This document shows, in pieces, positions 1-7,482 of a DNA stretch of 31,491 bases (its first letter is position 1; every line of letters starts with the position of its first letter). The stretch lies in IMG/VR virus record IMGVR_UViG_3300037092_000250, positions 1 through 31,491 of that record; one strand, written 5' to 3'. The stretch comes from a virus. The notes beneath the pieces are model-generated. The model was given only the letters and a program-made list of their open reading frames with translations, was not told where the DNA came from and ran no database searches. The translations under genes and the position numbers were made by a program.

Positions 1-1557
1 ATGAAAACCGAGAAAAACGGGGAAATGCGGCTCGCTTGGAGCTATATTCGCTTCAGTTCTCCGAAGCAGGAGCACGGAACTTCACTGGAGCGCCAGCTGA
101 CAGCCACCCGAGAATTCTGCAAGCATCATAAGCTTTTCCTGGACGAGAAGAAATCCATTAACGATTTGGGTCTGTCCGGCTACAAGGGCAAGAATGCAGC
201 CATCGGCAATCTTAAAATCTTCCTGGACGCGCTTCACGCTCACAAAGTACCATGCGGCCTTGTTTTGGTAATTGAAGCCCTCGACCGGCTCACGAGAGAT
301 TCGATTGTCGAAGCCACGCACTTGCTCACCGACATCTTGAGGCACGGAGTGGACATCGGGCTAGTGACCGAGGGCAAAATCTTCTCGTTGGACTACGTCA
401 ATAAAAACCCGTTTGAGTTGCTGGTTGCCACAACGTATTTGATTCGCGGTGGAGACGAGAGCAGGCGCAAAAGCGGACTGACGACTAAAAACTGGCAAAT
501 CAAAATGGGCTACGTTGCCAGGGAAAAGCGCCCAACTCCGCTTAATCCTCCATGCTGGATTAAATACATTGACCACGGCCCAGGCAAGATTGGGGAATGG
601 GCGGTGGACAAGAAAAAGGCTAAGCTAGTCCAGAAGCTTTTCGCTGACTACCTTGCAACCAGTCAAGGTATCTGGCAGCTCACGCACCGGATGAATGAGC
701 AAGGTGTACCAGTCATAACCAAACGAGCCACGCCTGACTCCAAATGGCACAGAATCACGATGCACCGCCTATTGACCGACAAGGCCACGATTGGCACCTA
801 CGTCAATTTAGAGCCACCAGTGGAGGGGTATTTTCCACCCATCATCTCGGAAAAGGATTTTTATGCGGTACAGGCGAAATTGAAGAGCCGCATACGTGCT
901 AGAGGACGAAGCAACCTGAAGGACATCAACCTATTCAAGGGAATAGCCAAGTGCAGCAAGTGCGGGGCTACGATGACACGGATTACACGCACACGTAAAG
1001 GAGTGCTGGAGTACCGCTATCTGTATTGCCACGGCTCCATTTTGGGCTTATGCAAGCCGGCCAGACGGGTGGACTTGACGAAGTTCGAGAACGCGTTTAT
1101 GCGGTACACCTTTGGTAGCAAAACGGCCAAAGTATTCTTTGCAGAAAAAGAAGCAGAGGATGCAGTGGAGGTAACATTGCCAAGGGAGATTGCAGCGGTT
1201 GACGGACAGTTGCTGGATAGAACAACTAGGCGTGATAGGCTACTGGAGTCTATTGAGGGTGGAGGCGATAATCCAAAGGTTGTCATGGATCGCATTCGGC
1301 AGCTAGAGGACGACATGGTTCAGCTACGCTCAAAAAAGGACAGCCTGCTAGGAGAGCTAAACAACAAGTCCAGCTTTGAAGCTGACTTTGTGAAGTTCTA
1401 TACATCGAGGCCGGTGCTGACCAAACTGGACAGCCCAGACCGGCTAAGGTTGCGGGAGCTGATACGACGGTTTGTGGTAAAAATGACGGTGGGTGCGTTT
1501 GAGAACAAAGCAACTTTCGAGACGATTGCGGGAAAAAACCGAGAAATGACATGGTGA
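1..1557 (+). CDS. Large serine recombinase (phage integrase)
   Basis: This 518-residue protein is a large serine recombinase, the enzyme class that joins phage attP to host attB through a covalent 5'-phosphoserine intermediate. The N-terminal resolvase domain shows YIRFSSPKQ, with Ser19 as the likely nucleophile, and the DRLTR motif at residues 95-99. A Recombinase domain occupies roughly residues 195-300. A zinc ribbon follows with CxxC at 318/321 and cysteines at 343 and 351, then a charged coiled coil at about 390-460, as in phiC31/Bxb1-type integrases. The window opens on its ATG, so promoter and att site are not visible; Met9 is an alternative start. The family call is firm, the direction of recombination is not deducible. 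Confidence 0.95.
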   Translation: MKTEKNGEMRLAWSYIRFSSPKQEHGTSLERQLTATREFCKHHKLFLDEKKSINDLGLSGYKGKNAAIGNLKIFLDALHAHKVPCGLVLVIEALDRLTRDSIVEATHLLTDILRHGVDIGLVTEGKIFSLDYVNKNPFELLVATTYLIRGGDESRRKSGLTTKNWQIKMGYVAREKRPTPLNPPCWIKYIDHGPGKIGEWAVDKKKAKLVQKLFADYLATSQGIWQLTHRMNEQGVPVITKRATPDSKWHRITMHRLLTDKATIGTYVNLEPPVEGYFPPIISEKDFYAVQAKLKSRIRARGRSNLKDINLFKGIAKCSKCGATMTRITRTRKGVLEYRYLYCHGSILGLCKPARRVDLTKFENAFMRYTFGSKTAKVFFAEKEAEDAVEVTLPREIAAVDGQLLDRTTRRDRLLESIEGGGDNPKVVMDRIRQLEDDMVQLRSKKDSLLGELNNKSSFEADFVKFYTSRPVLTKLDSPDRLRLRELIRRFVVKMTVGAFENKATFETIAGKNREMTW

Positions 1558-1561
1558 GATT

Positions 1562-1669
1562 ATGAATAAATTCATTCGAGACTTGGCGGCAGCGTGCCTG
1601 GTTGGCTGGTTGCTGGGCACAGCCATCCGCATTTTGATTGAGTGGAAGCGCAACAAAAGGCACAATTAA
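1562..1669 (+). CDS. Small single-pass membrane protein (35 aa), unknown function
   Basis: A 35-codon open frame starts 4 nt after the integrase stop. The protein has a short charged N-terminus (MNKFIRDLA), a hydrophobic stretch at about residues 9-26 and a basic tail (EWKRNKRHN). This suggests one membrane helix with the C-terminus inside. It sits between the integrase and the next small gene with 3-4 nt gaps, so it is probably co-transcribed with them. No family is recognised. It could be a small membrane regulator or a spurious frame; the support is tight spacing and coherent topology. Confidence 0.45.
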   Translation: MNKFIRDLAAACLVGWLLGTAIRILIEWKRNKRHN

Positions 1670-1672
1670 CCT

Positions 1673-1915
1673 ATGAAAAAGAACAAATATGTACTGACAC
1701 CCAGGAACGAGAATCAGGAGATGAATTGCAGGGTGAAGATGACTGGCTACGAAAAGGAAGCACGCACGGTTGCTAGCACAATGGCAGGTGCGATTCAGGC
1801 TGCTTTGCTAATGCAGGGCACCGTTACGGTTGGCATACAGACCGAGAGCGAAGCGCTACGCGGAGAGTGCAAGCTGTTTGCCACGTGGGATTCCAAGTTC
1901 ATTGACGAACGCTAA
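1673..1915 (+). CDS. Hypothetical protein (80 aa)
   Basis: An 80-residue protein not recognised as any family. It has a polar basic N-terminus and an Ala/Met-rich helix around residues 30-48, followed by a probable beta segment (GTVTVGI). It begins 3 nt after the preceding small gene and is probably the last gene of the rightward integrase unit. Its stop overlaps the stop of the converging endonuclease gene by 4 nt within CTAA, leaving no room for a terminator between the two converging transcripts. Function unknown. Confidence 0.55.
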   Translation: MKKNKYVLTPRNENQEMNCRVKMTGYEKEARTVASTMAGAIQAALLMQGTVTVGIQTESEALRGECKLFATWDSKFIDER

Positions 1916-2511
1916 GGCACCCCTAGCTCAGGCAGTGTCTTCAGTCCCAGGATATGTGCCACAAACCCCGTACGAGCATAAAATGCACGGCTAGTTGAAC
2001 CATGACCCGCTCCCTTTGTTCTAGGCTGTACCAGCTTACCCATCGAGCCAGTGAGGCAATGGAAGCCGTGGTTACGGATACACTCACGCGTCTCTTCGTA
2101 ATCCTTTCGCACTTGGTTGTAAACGTGTGCATTTCCAATGTCAAAGGTAGCTACCCGATAAAGCACCGTATGCTCCTCAGCTTGACTCTCGAAGATTCGG
2201 GCACAGACCACCGCTTTACGCAGTTTGGATAGCAGGTGGCTTTCCTCGATCATCGTGATCGCCATTGTCTCCTTAACTTGTAGCTCGCCGTGCATCCGCT
2301 TTAGAGGCACCAGCTTTAACTCCCACGAACCAAAATTAGGACTCTGTGCTGAGTTTATCGGCAGCTCCAGATACCTTTCCAACACGTGACCAGCCCACCC
2401 CTTGTTTTTCTTATCGCCTTTCCACACAGTTACGTGGAATTTATCGGCTAGTGCGCGGAGATCCACGCCTTCAAGTTTACGCAGCTCTAGTACGGCTTGT
2501 TCTCGTTCCAT
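1912..2511 (-). CDS. MutH/MvaI-fold type II restriction endonuclease
   Basis: A 199-residue protein with the PD-(D/E)XK layout of the MutH/Sau3AI and MvaI/BcnI endonucleases: KGWAGHVLE (Glu45), then SPNFGSWELK with Glu64-Leu-Lys66. The position holding the metal-binding Asp in MutH is Asn59 here. Asn59 to Glu64 has the five-residue spacing that I recall for MvaI. It would cut double-stranded DNA at a short site. It follows the DpnA-like methyltransferase by 3 nt in the same operon, the arrangement of a restriction-modification pair, so GATC is the inferred site. Only the partner, not this protein, supports that specificity. It could also act as a nicking or repair-type nuclease. Confidence 0.75.
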   Translation of the reverse strand: MEREQAVLELRKLEGVDLRALADKFHVTVWKGDKKNKGWAGHVLERYLELPINSAQSPNFGSWELKLVPLKRMHGELQVKETMAITMIEESHLLSKLRKAVVCARIFESQAEEHTVLYRVATFDIGNAHVYNQVRKDYEETRECIRNHGFHCLTGSMGKLVQPRTKGAGHGSTSRAFYARTGFVAHILGLKTLPELGVP

Positions 2512-2514
2512 ATA

Positions 2515-3363
2515 TTACAGTAGCTCCTTTGGCTTGTTGAATTCAGCATCCACCCGCTTCTTCGCCAGCTCAAAATGCTTTTCATCTAGCTCAATACCAA
2601 CGCAGCGCCGGCCAGTTTTAATGCAGGCTATGGCAGTTGTACCACCACCAAGGAATGGATCTAGTACCAAGTCGTTTTCGTTGGTTGAAGCCAGTATGCA
2701 GCGTTCCACCAGTGCCAGCGGTTTTTGCGTGGGATGTTTGCCAAAGCTTTTCTCATCTTTGCCAGGTGAAGTCATCCTCCAGACCGTCTTCATCTGTTTT
2801 CCGGTGATTGCCTTCATCGCTTTGTAATTGAACAAATGTTTAGATTTCAGACCACGAGAAGCCCACAAAATCGTCTCAGTGCTGTGGGTAAAATATCGGC
2901 AGGAAAGGTTTGGAGGGGGATTTGGCTTTTCCCAGCTGATGTCGTTGAGAAGTTTGAATCCGAGTTGCTGGAGGCCAAAACCAATATCGTGAATCACGTG
3001 CAGCGTGCCCGTAATCCAAATCGTGCCGTTTGGCTTGAGAACCCGCTGGCACCTCTTCAGCCACTCCAGGTTAAACTCGTGGTTCAGCTCCGGCCCCTTG
3101 GATTTGTCCCAGTCGCCTTTATGGACTTTGACCATCTTCCCAGCGTGGCAGGTAATGCCACCATTGCTGAGGAAATACGGGGGATCGGCCCACACGCAAT
3201 CGAAGCGCTCAGGCTCCATTGCGTCCAGTAGCTCCAGGCAGTTGCCCTGAAGCAATTCGATGTCTGACTTTTGCAAGCGTGCAGAATACGAAACCGAGGG
3301 GAAGCGATCAAGCGAGCAGATCAGGACAACATCAGGCGTTCCTGGATTGACGGCCTGCACCAT
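2515..3363 (-). CDS. DpnA-like N6-adenine DNA methyltransferase, probable GATC specificity
   Basis: A 282-residue beta-class amino-methyltransferase with the catalytic DPPY at residues 60-63 preceding the AdoMet-binding DPFLGGGTT at 235-243. The segments around DPPYFLSNGG, KGDWDK, PNLSCRYFTHSTETILWA and GKHPTQKP closely match my memory of M.DpnA from the Streptococcus DpnII system. That enzyme methylates adenine in GATC and also acts on single-stranded DNA. The annotated ATG lies 43 nt inside the upstream sigma gene. A downstream TTG (about 20 residues before Met49) is a possible alternative because homology begins near LQKSDIELL. Likely role: protect phage DNA from GATC endonucleases, including its own partner. 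Confidence 0.88.
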   Translation of the reverse strand: MVQAVNPGTPDVVLICSLDRFPSVSYSARLQKSDIELLQGNCLELLDAMEPERFDCVWADPPYFLSNGGITCHAGKMVKVHKGDWDKSKGPELNHEFNLEWLKRCQRVLKPNGTIWITGTLHVIHDIGFGLQQLGFKLLNDISWEKPNPPPNLSCRYFTHSTETILWASRGLKSKHLFNYKAMKAITGKQMKTVWRMTSPGKDEKSFGKHPTQKPLALVERCILASTNENDLVLDPFLGGGTTAIACIKTGRRCVGIELDEKHFELAKKRVDAEFNKPKELL

Positions 3364-4013
3364 TTGCGGAGTTTATTCAGTGCAGCCTCTTCAATTTGGC
3401 GCACACGCTCACGAGTGACATTCTTCACTTTCTTGTACTGTACCTTACCTTTGTAGCTTGGATTGAGTTTCATGCTCAGCTCGTCTAACGTCATCCCAGC
3501 CATCCTGCCGTTGATAACCTGTTTCTCAGCTGGGTTTAGCTTGCTAAACGCTCTATCGTACAGCTCTTGTTGCTCTTTCTGCTCCAGACTTTGGGAAGGG
3601 GAATCGCTCTCATCAGCTAGTACAGAGTGCAGCGTTGCGGGTTGATTGTCTTTGTCCTCCAGCTCAAAATCCAACGATAGGAATAAATGACGTTGCTTCT
3701 TGGCCTTCCAGTCTCTTTGTAGTTTCCTAATAGGAATATGAATAAGCGGCTGTTTGGCCTTGCATAGTAATATACGTTGCATTACCCAATCATAAGCATA
3801 GGTGGAGAACCTGCGCTTTCTATCCCACTTTTTATTCTCAGGGTTAAACGCGTACCACAACCCCTCTAATCCCACGTTATACAAGTCTTGAAACAATGTT
3901 TGATCGCCGTGTGCATATGTTCCAGCCACGCTAATCACATACGGAGTATGATGCTCCAACACCTCATCAAAGCTGATGGGGTGCGTTCTTGGATTGCGTG
4001 GTTTTACTTCCAT
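3321..4013 (-). CDS. Sigma-70 family RNA polymerase sigma factor
   Basis: A 230-residue protein with both DNA-binding halves of a sigma-70 factor. A region 2 core occupies about residues 25-95, with the aromatic-rich FSTYAYDWVMQRI segment used in -10 recognition and melting. A region 4 helix-turn-helix lies near the C-terminus (LNPAEKQVINGRMAGMTLDEL, then VTRERVRQIEEAALNKLRKW). The VRQIE motif is typical of region 4.2. The linker is acidic and no region 1.1 is present. It lies in the early leftward operon between a small Cys/His protein and the methyltransferase. Inference: it redirects host RNA polymerase to phage middle or late promoters. Confidence 0.9.
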   Translation of the reverse strand: MEVKPRNPRTHPISFDEVLEHHTPYVISVAGTYAHGDQTLFQDLYNVGLEGLWYAFNPENKKWDRKRRFSTYAYDWVMQRILLCKAKQPLIHIPIRKLQRDWKAKKQRHLFLSLDFELEDKDNQPATLHSVLADESDSPSQSLEQKEQQELYDRAFSKLNPAEKQVINGRMAGMTLDELSMKLNPSYKGKVQYKKVKNVTRERVRQIEEAALNKLRKWCRPSIQERLMLS

Positions 4014-4182
4014 ACCCTACGCCAACTGTCACCCGCCAACGAGCCATAAGCTGGCAGGTATCGCAGGAGGGATTGATAAACTTGCCATGAGTGCGGCAGT
4101 AGCCAGCCAAAGCCCTCTGATGCTCGCGGAGAAGACGAACACAGAGCAGGCGGTTGTGGCGTTGAATGGGTGTTTCAGTCAT
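3967..4182 (-). CDS. Small Cys/His-rich protein (71 aa), possible zinc-binding
   Basis: A 71-residue basic protein not assigned to a family. It carries a YCRTHG...CDTC arrangement around residues 28-43 that could bind one zinc ion, preceded by an Arg/Leu-rich helix. Its ATG overlaps the stop of the upstream 187-aa gene in an ATGA junction, indicating translational coupling, and its 3' end overlaps the sigma gene start by 47 nt. The overlap makes the C-terminal part uncertain. Role unknown; small zinc proteins in phage early operons often bind host enzymes, but that is only analogy. Confidence 0.6.
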   Translation of the reverse strand: MTETPIQRHNRLLCVRLLREHQRALAGYCRTHGKFINPSCDTCQLMARWRVTVGVGYGSKTTQSKNAPHQL

Positions 4183-4742
4183 GACAGCAAAGCTAGTTCA
4201 GCCTGTAAGCGTAGTTTGCGAAGTTCAATCATGGCGTTTGCATTTGCCTTTGGCATTGAGGCCACCAGGAAGGGTCCACCTTTACGAACCATAGGCTTAG
4301 CAGGCCAGTTGTCGGATTTCTTGCCAGTTTTCTTTAGCCGCTTAGCTTCCCTGATAAGGTCCTCCCTAGCATGTTCTGAATAATAAAAAGGACCACCTTC
4401 ATCCTCTTCACCCTCTTCCCAGAACTCGCTGAATACCAGCAAAGTCCCCTCCATTGGGCCTGCTTCATCCCACTCAACAATGTAGTACAGGTCATACCCG
4501 CAGCTTCCCTTGTAACCTAACTGTAGCTTGCCGTATTTGGCTTTTGGTGGACGGTCTTCGCACATAATCACGCTGTAGGTGCAGACACCTGTCATCACAA
4601 TCTGGAATGCTTTGTACTGGGGGCACGTTATCAGCTGAGAAACACCCTGTTCAATCAGCTGTCGTTGCCGCTGTTCAAACGGTGTTAGCTTCGCCACCGC
4701 AGGCTTACGCTTTGGCTTCGCCAAACGTGCAGCTTGAAGCAA
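4179..4742 (-). CDS. Hypothetical protein (187 aa)
   Basis: A 187-residue protein with no recognised domain. The N-terminus is Lys/Arg/Ala-rich (RLAKPKRKP), the centre contains aromatic and acidic residues (CGYDLYYIVEW, then EFWEEGEEDEGG at about 110-121), and the C-terminus is basic and probably helical. The mixed charge blocks suggest a nucleic-acid- or protein-binding role without fixing one. The gene is coupled by ATGA to the next one and overlaps a probable 38-codon gene upstream, so it belongs to the leftward early operon. Confidence 0.7.
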   Translation of the reverse strand: MLQAARLAKPKRKPAVAKLTPFEQRQRQLIEQGVSQLITCPQYKAFQIVMTGVCTYSVIMCEDRPPKAKYGKLQLGYKGSCGYDLYYIVEWDEAGPMEGTLLVFSEFWEEGEEDEGGPFYYSEHAREDLIREAKRLKKTGKKSDNWPAKPMVRKGGPFLVASMPKANANAMIELRKLRLQAELALLS

Positions 4743-4821
4743 GCTCGCGGTTTTGTTCAGATTGAGTTGGTGGAAACGCTGGCTGTTCCAGCACGTCAGT
4801 TTCTTGTGTTAGTATGTTCAT
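4705..4821 (-). CDS. Possible small protein (38 aa)
   Basis: A 38-codon reverse-strand frame starting ATGAACATAC, 4 nt after the stop of the HTH gene and overlapping the next gene by 38 nt. The protein is acidic to neutral and Gln/Glu/Pro-rich (LEQPAFPPTQ) with one Cys. No family is recognised. It fills an otherwise 83-nt gap in a tightly packed operon, which is the main support. It may simply be a leader that couples translation of the 187-aa gene. Confidence 0.35.
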   Translation of the reverse strand: MNILTQETDVLEQPAFPPTQSEQNRELASSCTFGEAKA

Positions 4822-4825
4822 AAAA

Positions 4826-5404
4826 TTAGTTTTTCCTTGCTAGTTGCGCTTTACGGCTGGCTTCCTTTTGTTCATCAGTCTTGCTATGTGCGTCATGCAC
4901 ACCGAATCTATCTTCAAAATCGCACTTCACATCAGACACGTGAGACCGCTTGATGCCCACGCGGTTTCCAATTTGCTCACAGGTGAGACCTTCACCGCGC
5001 ACGTAGTTACGTAGGATGGTGTCTTTTATGCGCCTGGATGTTTCAAACGACATCTTCACCCCACCTTTGCTGGTGAACTCCTCATCCACCCAGTCGAGCA
5101 AGTCACGCATGGAGATCGCAGCCATCCTGAACGTCAGCTGTCGCAGGGATTCAACGCGCTCTTCCCCGTTAATGTCCGAGGCAACATCAATGGTGGAGCT
5201 AACCTCATCCCAGTTGAATTGGTCCACCGCTACGGGAGAGGCAGTCTCTCCCAGCTCGTGGAATTCCATCGCCACTTCAGGAGTACCACCAGCATGTTCA
5301 CGGCGCTCTTTGCTGGGACGCACGCGGCAGCGGATTTCGGTGATTTTACCCAAGGCTTTCTCTAGCTCTGGGAACTGTAGTTGCTCTTTTTCGTTGGTTT
5401 TCAT
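4826..5404 (-). CDS. HTH-containing protein, possible replication or transcription regulator
   Basis: A 192-residue protein whose C-terminal third contains a helix-turn-helix-like segment (LTCEQIGNRVGIKRSHVSDV, about residues 138-157), followed by a charged tail ending KAQLARKN. The N-terminal two thirds are acidic and unassigned. The gene follows the RepA-like ATPase by 18 nt, so it probably works with it, for example as an origin-binding or operon-regulating protein. It is the only plausible HTH regulator seen in the early region, so an autorepressor role acting on the palindrome at 7264-7283 is possible but unproven. Confidence 0.65.
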   Translation of the reverse strand: MKTNEKEQLQFPELEKALGKITEIRCRVRPSKERREHAGGTPEVAMEFHELGETASPVAVDQFNWDEVSSTIDVASDINGEERVESLRQLTFRMAAISMRDLLDWVDEEFTSKGGVKMSFETSRRIKDTILRNYVRGEGLTCEQIGNRVGIKRSHVSDVKCDFEDRFGVHDAHSKTDEQKEASRKAQLARKN

Positions 5405-5422
5405 GGTTGGTTTCCTTTCTGA

Positions 5423-6946
5423 TTAAAACACTGGATCTAGTTCATCCTTTTCGTACATCTTGCCGTTACGCTTCAAAATGCTCCGCTCCACTAGCTTATT
5501 GAGGATAGCAAACGCCTTACCACGCTTTACCTTCCACACGTTCTGAATGTAGCCATCATCTTCGCATAGGTCGCTAGCAGCCATAGGCTCATCTGGCAGT
5601 TGGTGCCATAGCTCAACAGCAGCAGCACGGAACTCAGCGGCCTCACGCTTAGCCTTATCGTCCTCACGCTTGACTGCATTGGTCTTAACCTTAGCCTCAC
5701 GGCGTGCCTTAGGATCAGCCTGTACCTCCACTAAGTCAGTTGGCAGAGCTTCTACAGCTTCCCACGCAACTTTTCCTGGTACACGCTTGAGGAAGTGTTC
5801 TGATTGAGCTAGACGAGCTTCACGCTTAGTCCAGACCACACGGCTGAAGTTAGGATCAGCTTGAACCTTAGCCAAAACTGCAATAGCACGGTAAAAGTTG
5901 ACAGCTGAGGTATCGCCCTTTTGCTGGTAAGCGGAGAACTTACCATCCTTAGCTTCAGCCTGCCCACGGTGCCCATTGTGCTCCACGAACATGACTATAA
6001 CACCAGTTTTTACTTGTACCTGCTTCCACCCAGCCAACCACCGCTTTTGTTTCTCTTCATCAGTTGAAGCGCCGTAGTAGAATGCTCCCTTTGGATCGAT
6101 AATCATTACATCAAGCTTGAACGCACGAATATGTTCGAGCGCTAATGCGAACTGCGGATCTTCCTCCTCTTGACCGTAATCTAGCTTGCGTGGAGGACGT
6201 GGAAGCTCACGGTCGCTAGCGATGAATACATTCTCATCTAGCAGCTGGAGAAGCTTAGCTTTCTCCTCATCAGTGCTAGCAGTTTCCTTTACTACCTGTT
6301 CAAATGCACCTTGAGCAGCTTGAGCTAAGTCACCAAAGTGATTCTCACGTTGCCAATACTCAACTCGCATAGGACGTACCGGAGTCAGCCCAATGAAGCT
6401 TTTGCCGATTGCCAAACAACCTATAATTCGGCTCATCAACACGCTTTTACCTTCACCGGTACCAGCCGTGAAGCTGACGCTATCCCCCTTGCGTAAGAAC
6501 GCATCTGTTACAATCTTACCATCTTCATCAATGTCCTTACCAGTGAACATGATATCTGGATCTGTAGAAACCCTGTACTTCATTAAGTCGGACCACTTGT
6601 GAAAGCCGGCGGGCTTAGTTGTAGCCTCAACTTGGTCTAGCACTTCCTTCAGGGATTCAGCCGGAGCTACCACCTGAGCAACTACCTCGACTGATGCAGC
6701 AGGTTCAACCTCCAACGGCACTTCCTTAAAGTTCGATTTACAATAGCGTTCCATATAATCAGTTCCACCTTCCAGCATTACATCTAGCGTAAGTGATAGC
6801 TTCATGTCGCTAAGCGCCAGTAGCTCTTCCAGCCTCCACTCAGGAATAACCGGAATTATCCACTTAGCTTCAGCAGCAGCACTGTTTAACGCAGTAGCAC
6901 GAGTAGTGACCGCTTTACGCAGGTTTTCTAGGTATAGCTCGCTCAT
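5423..6946 (-). CDS. RepA-like RecA-fold ATPase (AAA_25), probable replication helicase or loader
   Basis: A 507-residue protein with a RecA-type ATPase core. Walker A is GTGEGKS at residues 162-168, Walker B is VMIID at 280-284, and a FVEHNGHRG segment follows near residue 320, as in plasmid and phage RepA/AAA_25 proteins related to hexameric helicases. The first 110 residues are unassigned. The C-terminal 90 residues have a Lys/Arg-rich coiled segment and a likely winged-helix domain (RGKAFAILNKLVERSILKRNGK). Its ATG overlaps the stop of the first operon gene (ATGA). It is probably the phage replication initiator helicase or loader; the nearby repeat-rich region at 8365-8700 is a candidate target. 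Confidence 0.85.
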   Translation of the reverse strand: MSELYLENLRKAVTTRATALNSAAAEAKWIIPVIPEWRLEELLALSDMKLSLTLDVMLEGGTDYMERYCKSNFKEVPLEVEPAASVEVVAQVVAPAESLKEVLDQVEATTKPAGFHKWSDLMKYRVSTDPDIMFTGKDIDEDGKIVTDAFLRKGDSVSFTAGTGEGKSVLMSRIIGCLAIGKSFIGLTPVRPMRVEYWQRENHFGDLAQAAQGAFEQVVKETASTDEEKAKLLQLLDENVFIASDRELPRPPRKLDYGQEEEDPQFALALEHIRAFKLDVMIIDPKGAFYYGASTDEEKQKRWLAGWKQVQVKTGVIVMFVEHNGHRGQAEAKDGKFSAYQQKGDTSAVNFYRAIAVLAKVQADPNFSRVVWTKREARLAQSEHFLKRVPGKVAWEAVEALPTDLVEVQADPKARREAKVKTNAVKREDDKAKREAAEFRAAAVELWHQLPDEPMAASDLCEDDGYIQNVWKVKRGKAFAILNKLVERSILKRNGKMYEKDELDPVF

Positions 6947-7164
6947 GCTACCCTCCCAATGTTGCGGAACAAGTACACATGTCCCTGTTTGTTTGGTTTG
7001 CTTAGCATAAAAATTGAAGGGGTGGTAAGGCTGGCTTTGTTACCAGCTTGGCTCCCCATGGTGCTCGCGCTAACCCGCGCACGGCGGTTTGAAGTGACCT
7101 TAGCGGTAGGTAAAATTCTATCAGGTTTAGTTCTGATGGTACTATGCCTTATTGACTTTCTCAT
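6943..7164 (-). CDS. Small basic protein (73 aa), first gene of the leftward early operon
   Basis: A 73-residue Arg/Lys/Ser-rich protein without a recognised family, probably nucleic-acid-binding from its charge. Its ATG is only 6 nt downstream of a -10-like TAGAAT box on the same strand, so the mRNA would be leaderless or nearly so. Its stop overlaps the RepA-like start as ATGA, which favours genuine translation coupling. It may be a small regulator or a leader peptide for the ATPase. Codon-level evidence is thin, hence the moderate confidence. Confidence 0.5.
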   Translation of the reverse strand: MRKSIRHSTIRTKPDRILPTAKVTSNRRARVSASTMGSQAGNKASLTTPSIFMLSKPNKQGHVYLFRNIGRVA

Positions 7165-7170
7165 GGTACC

Positions 7171-7197
7171 ATTCTATGCATCCGCGCAAAATTACAA
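7171..7197 (-). promoter_or_regulatory. Leftward early promoter, probably leaderless
   Basis: On the minus strand, TTGTAA (7197-7192) and TAGAAT (7176-7171) are separated by 15 nt, with the first operon gene starting 6 nt after TAGAAT. The assignment rests on a near-identical copy at 10005-10031 placed the same way before another gene: 27 of 29 positions from GTTGTAATTTT to CGGATGCATAGAATG match. Confidence 0.7.
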
Positions 7198-7241
7198 CCA
7201 CACCTGGAAAAGATGGAGCTAGTAGAAGCTAAGCTAGGTGG

Positions 7242-7270
7242 TTAAGTACCGCATAGATATTGGCTATAAC
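7242..7270 (+). promoter_or_regulatory. Rightward promoter for the ardC unit
   Basis: TTAAGT (7242-7247) and TATAAC (7265-7270) are spaced by 17 nt on the plus strand. The predicted start near 7277 gives a leader of about 205 nt before the ardC-like gene. The -10 box lies inside the palindrome at 7264-7283, as expected for a repressible promoter. Confidence 0.5.
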
Positions 7271-7283
7271 TATTTAGTTATAG
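7264..7283. promoter_or_regulatory. Perfect 8-bp inverted repeat, candidate operator
   Basis: CTATAACT and AGTTATAG flank the 4-nt centre ATTT. The palindrome covers the -10 box of the rightward promoter in the divergent control region. A 13-nt part of it (CTATTTAGTTATA) recurs at 11902-11914 ahead of the terminase genes, suggesting one regulator for both places. Confidence 0.5.
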
Positions 7284-7348
7284 AAGGAAAAATAAATCAA
7301 ATTATTTTTTGTGGAGCGTGCTCAATTCCATTTCTACTACTCACGGTT

Positions 7349-7450
7349 CTATCGGGTTCGGCCTTGCTCCATAGGTGGGTTTCCGTGGTGCCCTCTGAAG
7401 ACTACTCCCACGAACCGCACCTAATACGCCGGCTTTCTACGAACCGATAG
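7349..7450 (+). ncRNA. Structured RNA element in the ardC leader
   Basis: About 100 nt fold into a long irregular hairpin by inspection. CTATCGGGTTC (7349-7359) pairs with GAACCGATAG (7441-7450) over 10 bp with one bulged G. CGGC (7359-7362) can pair with GCCG (7428-7431). AGGTGGGTTTC (7373-7383) pairs with GAACCGCACCT (7412-7422) at 9 of 11 positions. It lies between the rightward promoter and the ardC-like gene. It could be a cis-acting regulatory leader or an independent small RNA; no known riboswitch family was recognised. The rest of 7165-7482 holds only the promoters and operator listed separately. Confidence 0.5.
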
Positions 7451-7482
7451 ACATCCGAGAGCAGGTAGTTAAAAAAAAGAAT

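Noticed and set aside
1283-1663. Antisense frames to the integrase (for example 126 and 99 codons)
   Set aside because: Shadows of a well-supported gene; Ser/Pro/Cys-rich translations.
2402-2827. Plus-strand frames opposite the RM genes (for example the 141-codon frame, and 2836-3231)
   Set aside because: Ser/Phe-rich antisense shadows of the conserved methyltransferase and endonuclease frames; no start signals.
3976-4383. 135-codon plus-strand frame antisense to the sigma and neighbouring genes
   Set aside because: No SD, overlaps three coupled minus-strand genes, translation resembles antisense noise.
7238-7450. 70-codon plus-strand frame starting at GTG in the control region
   Set aside because: It runs through the promoter, operator and structured leader, has no SD, and its translation lacks sensible composition.
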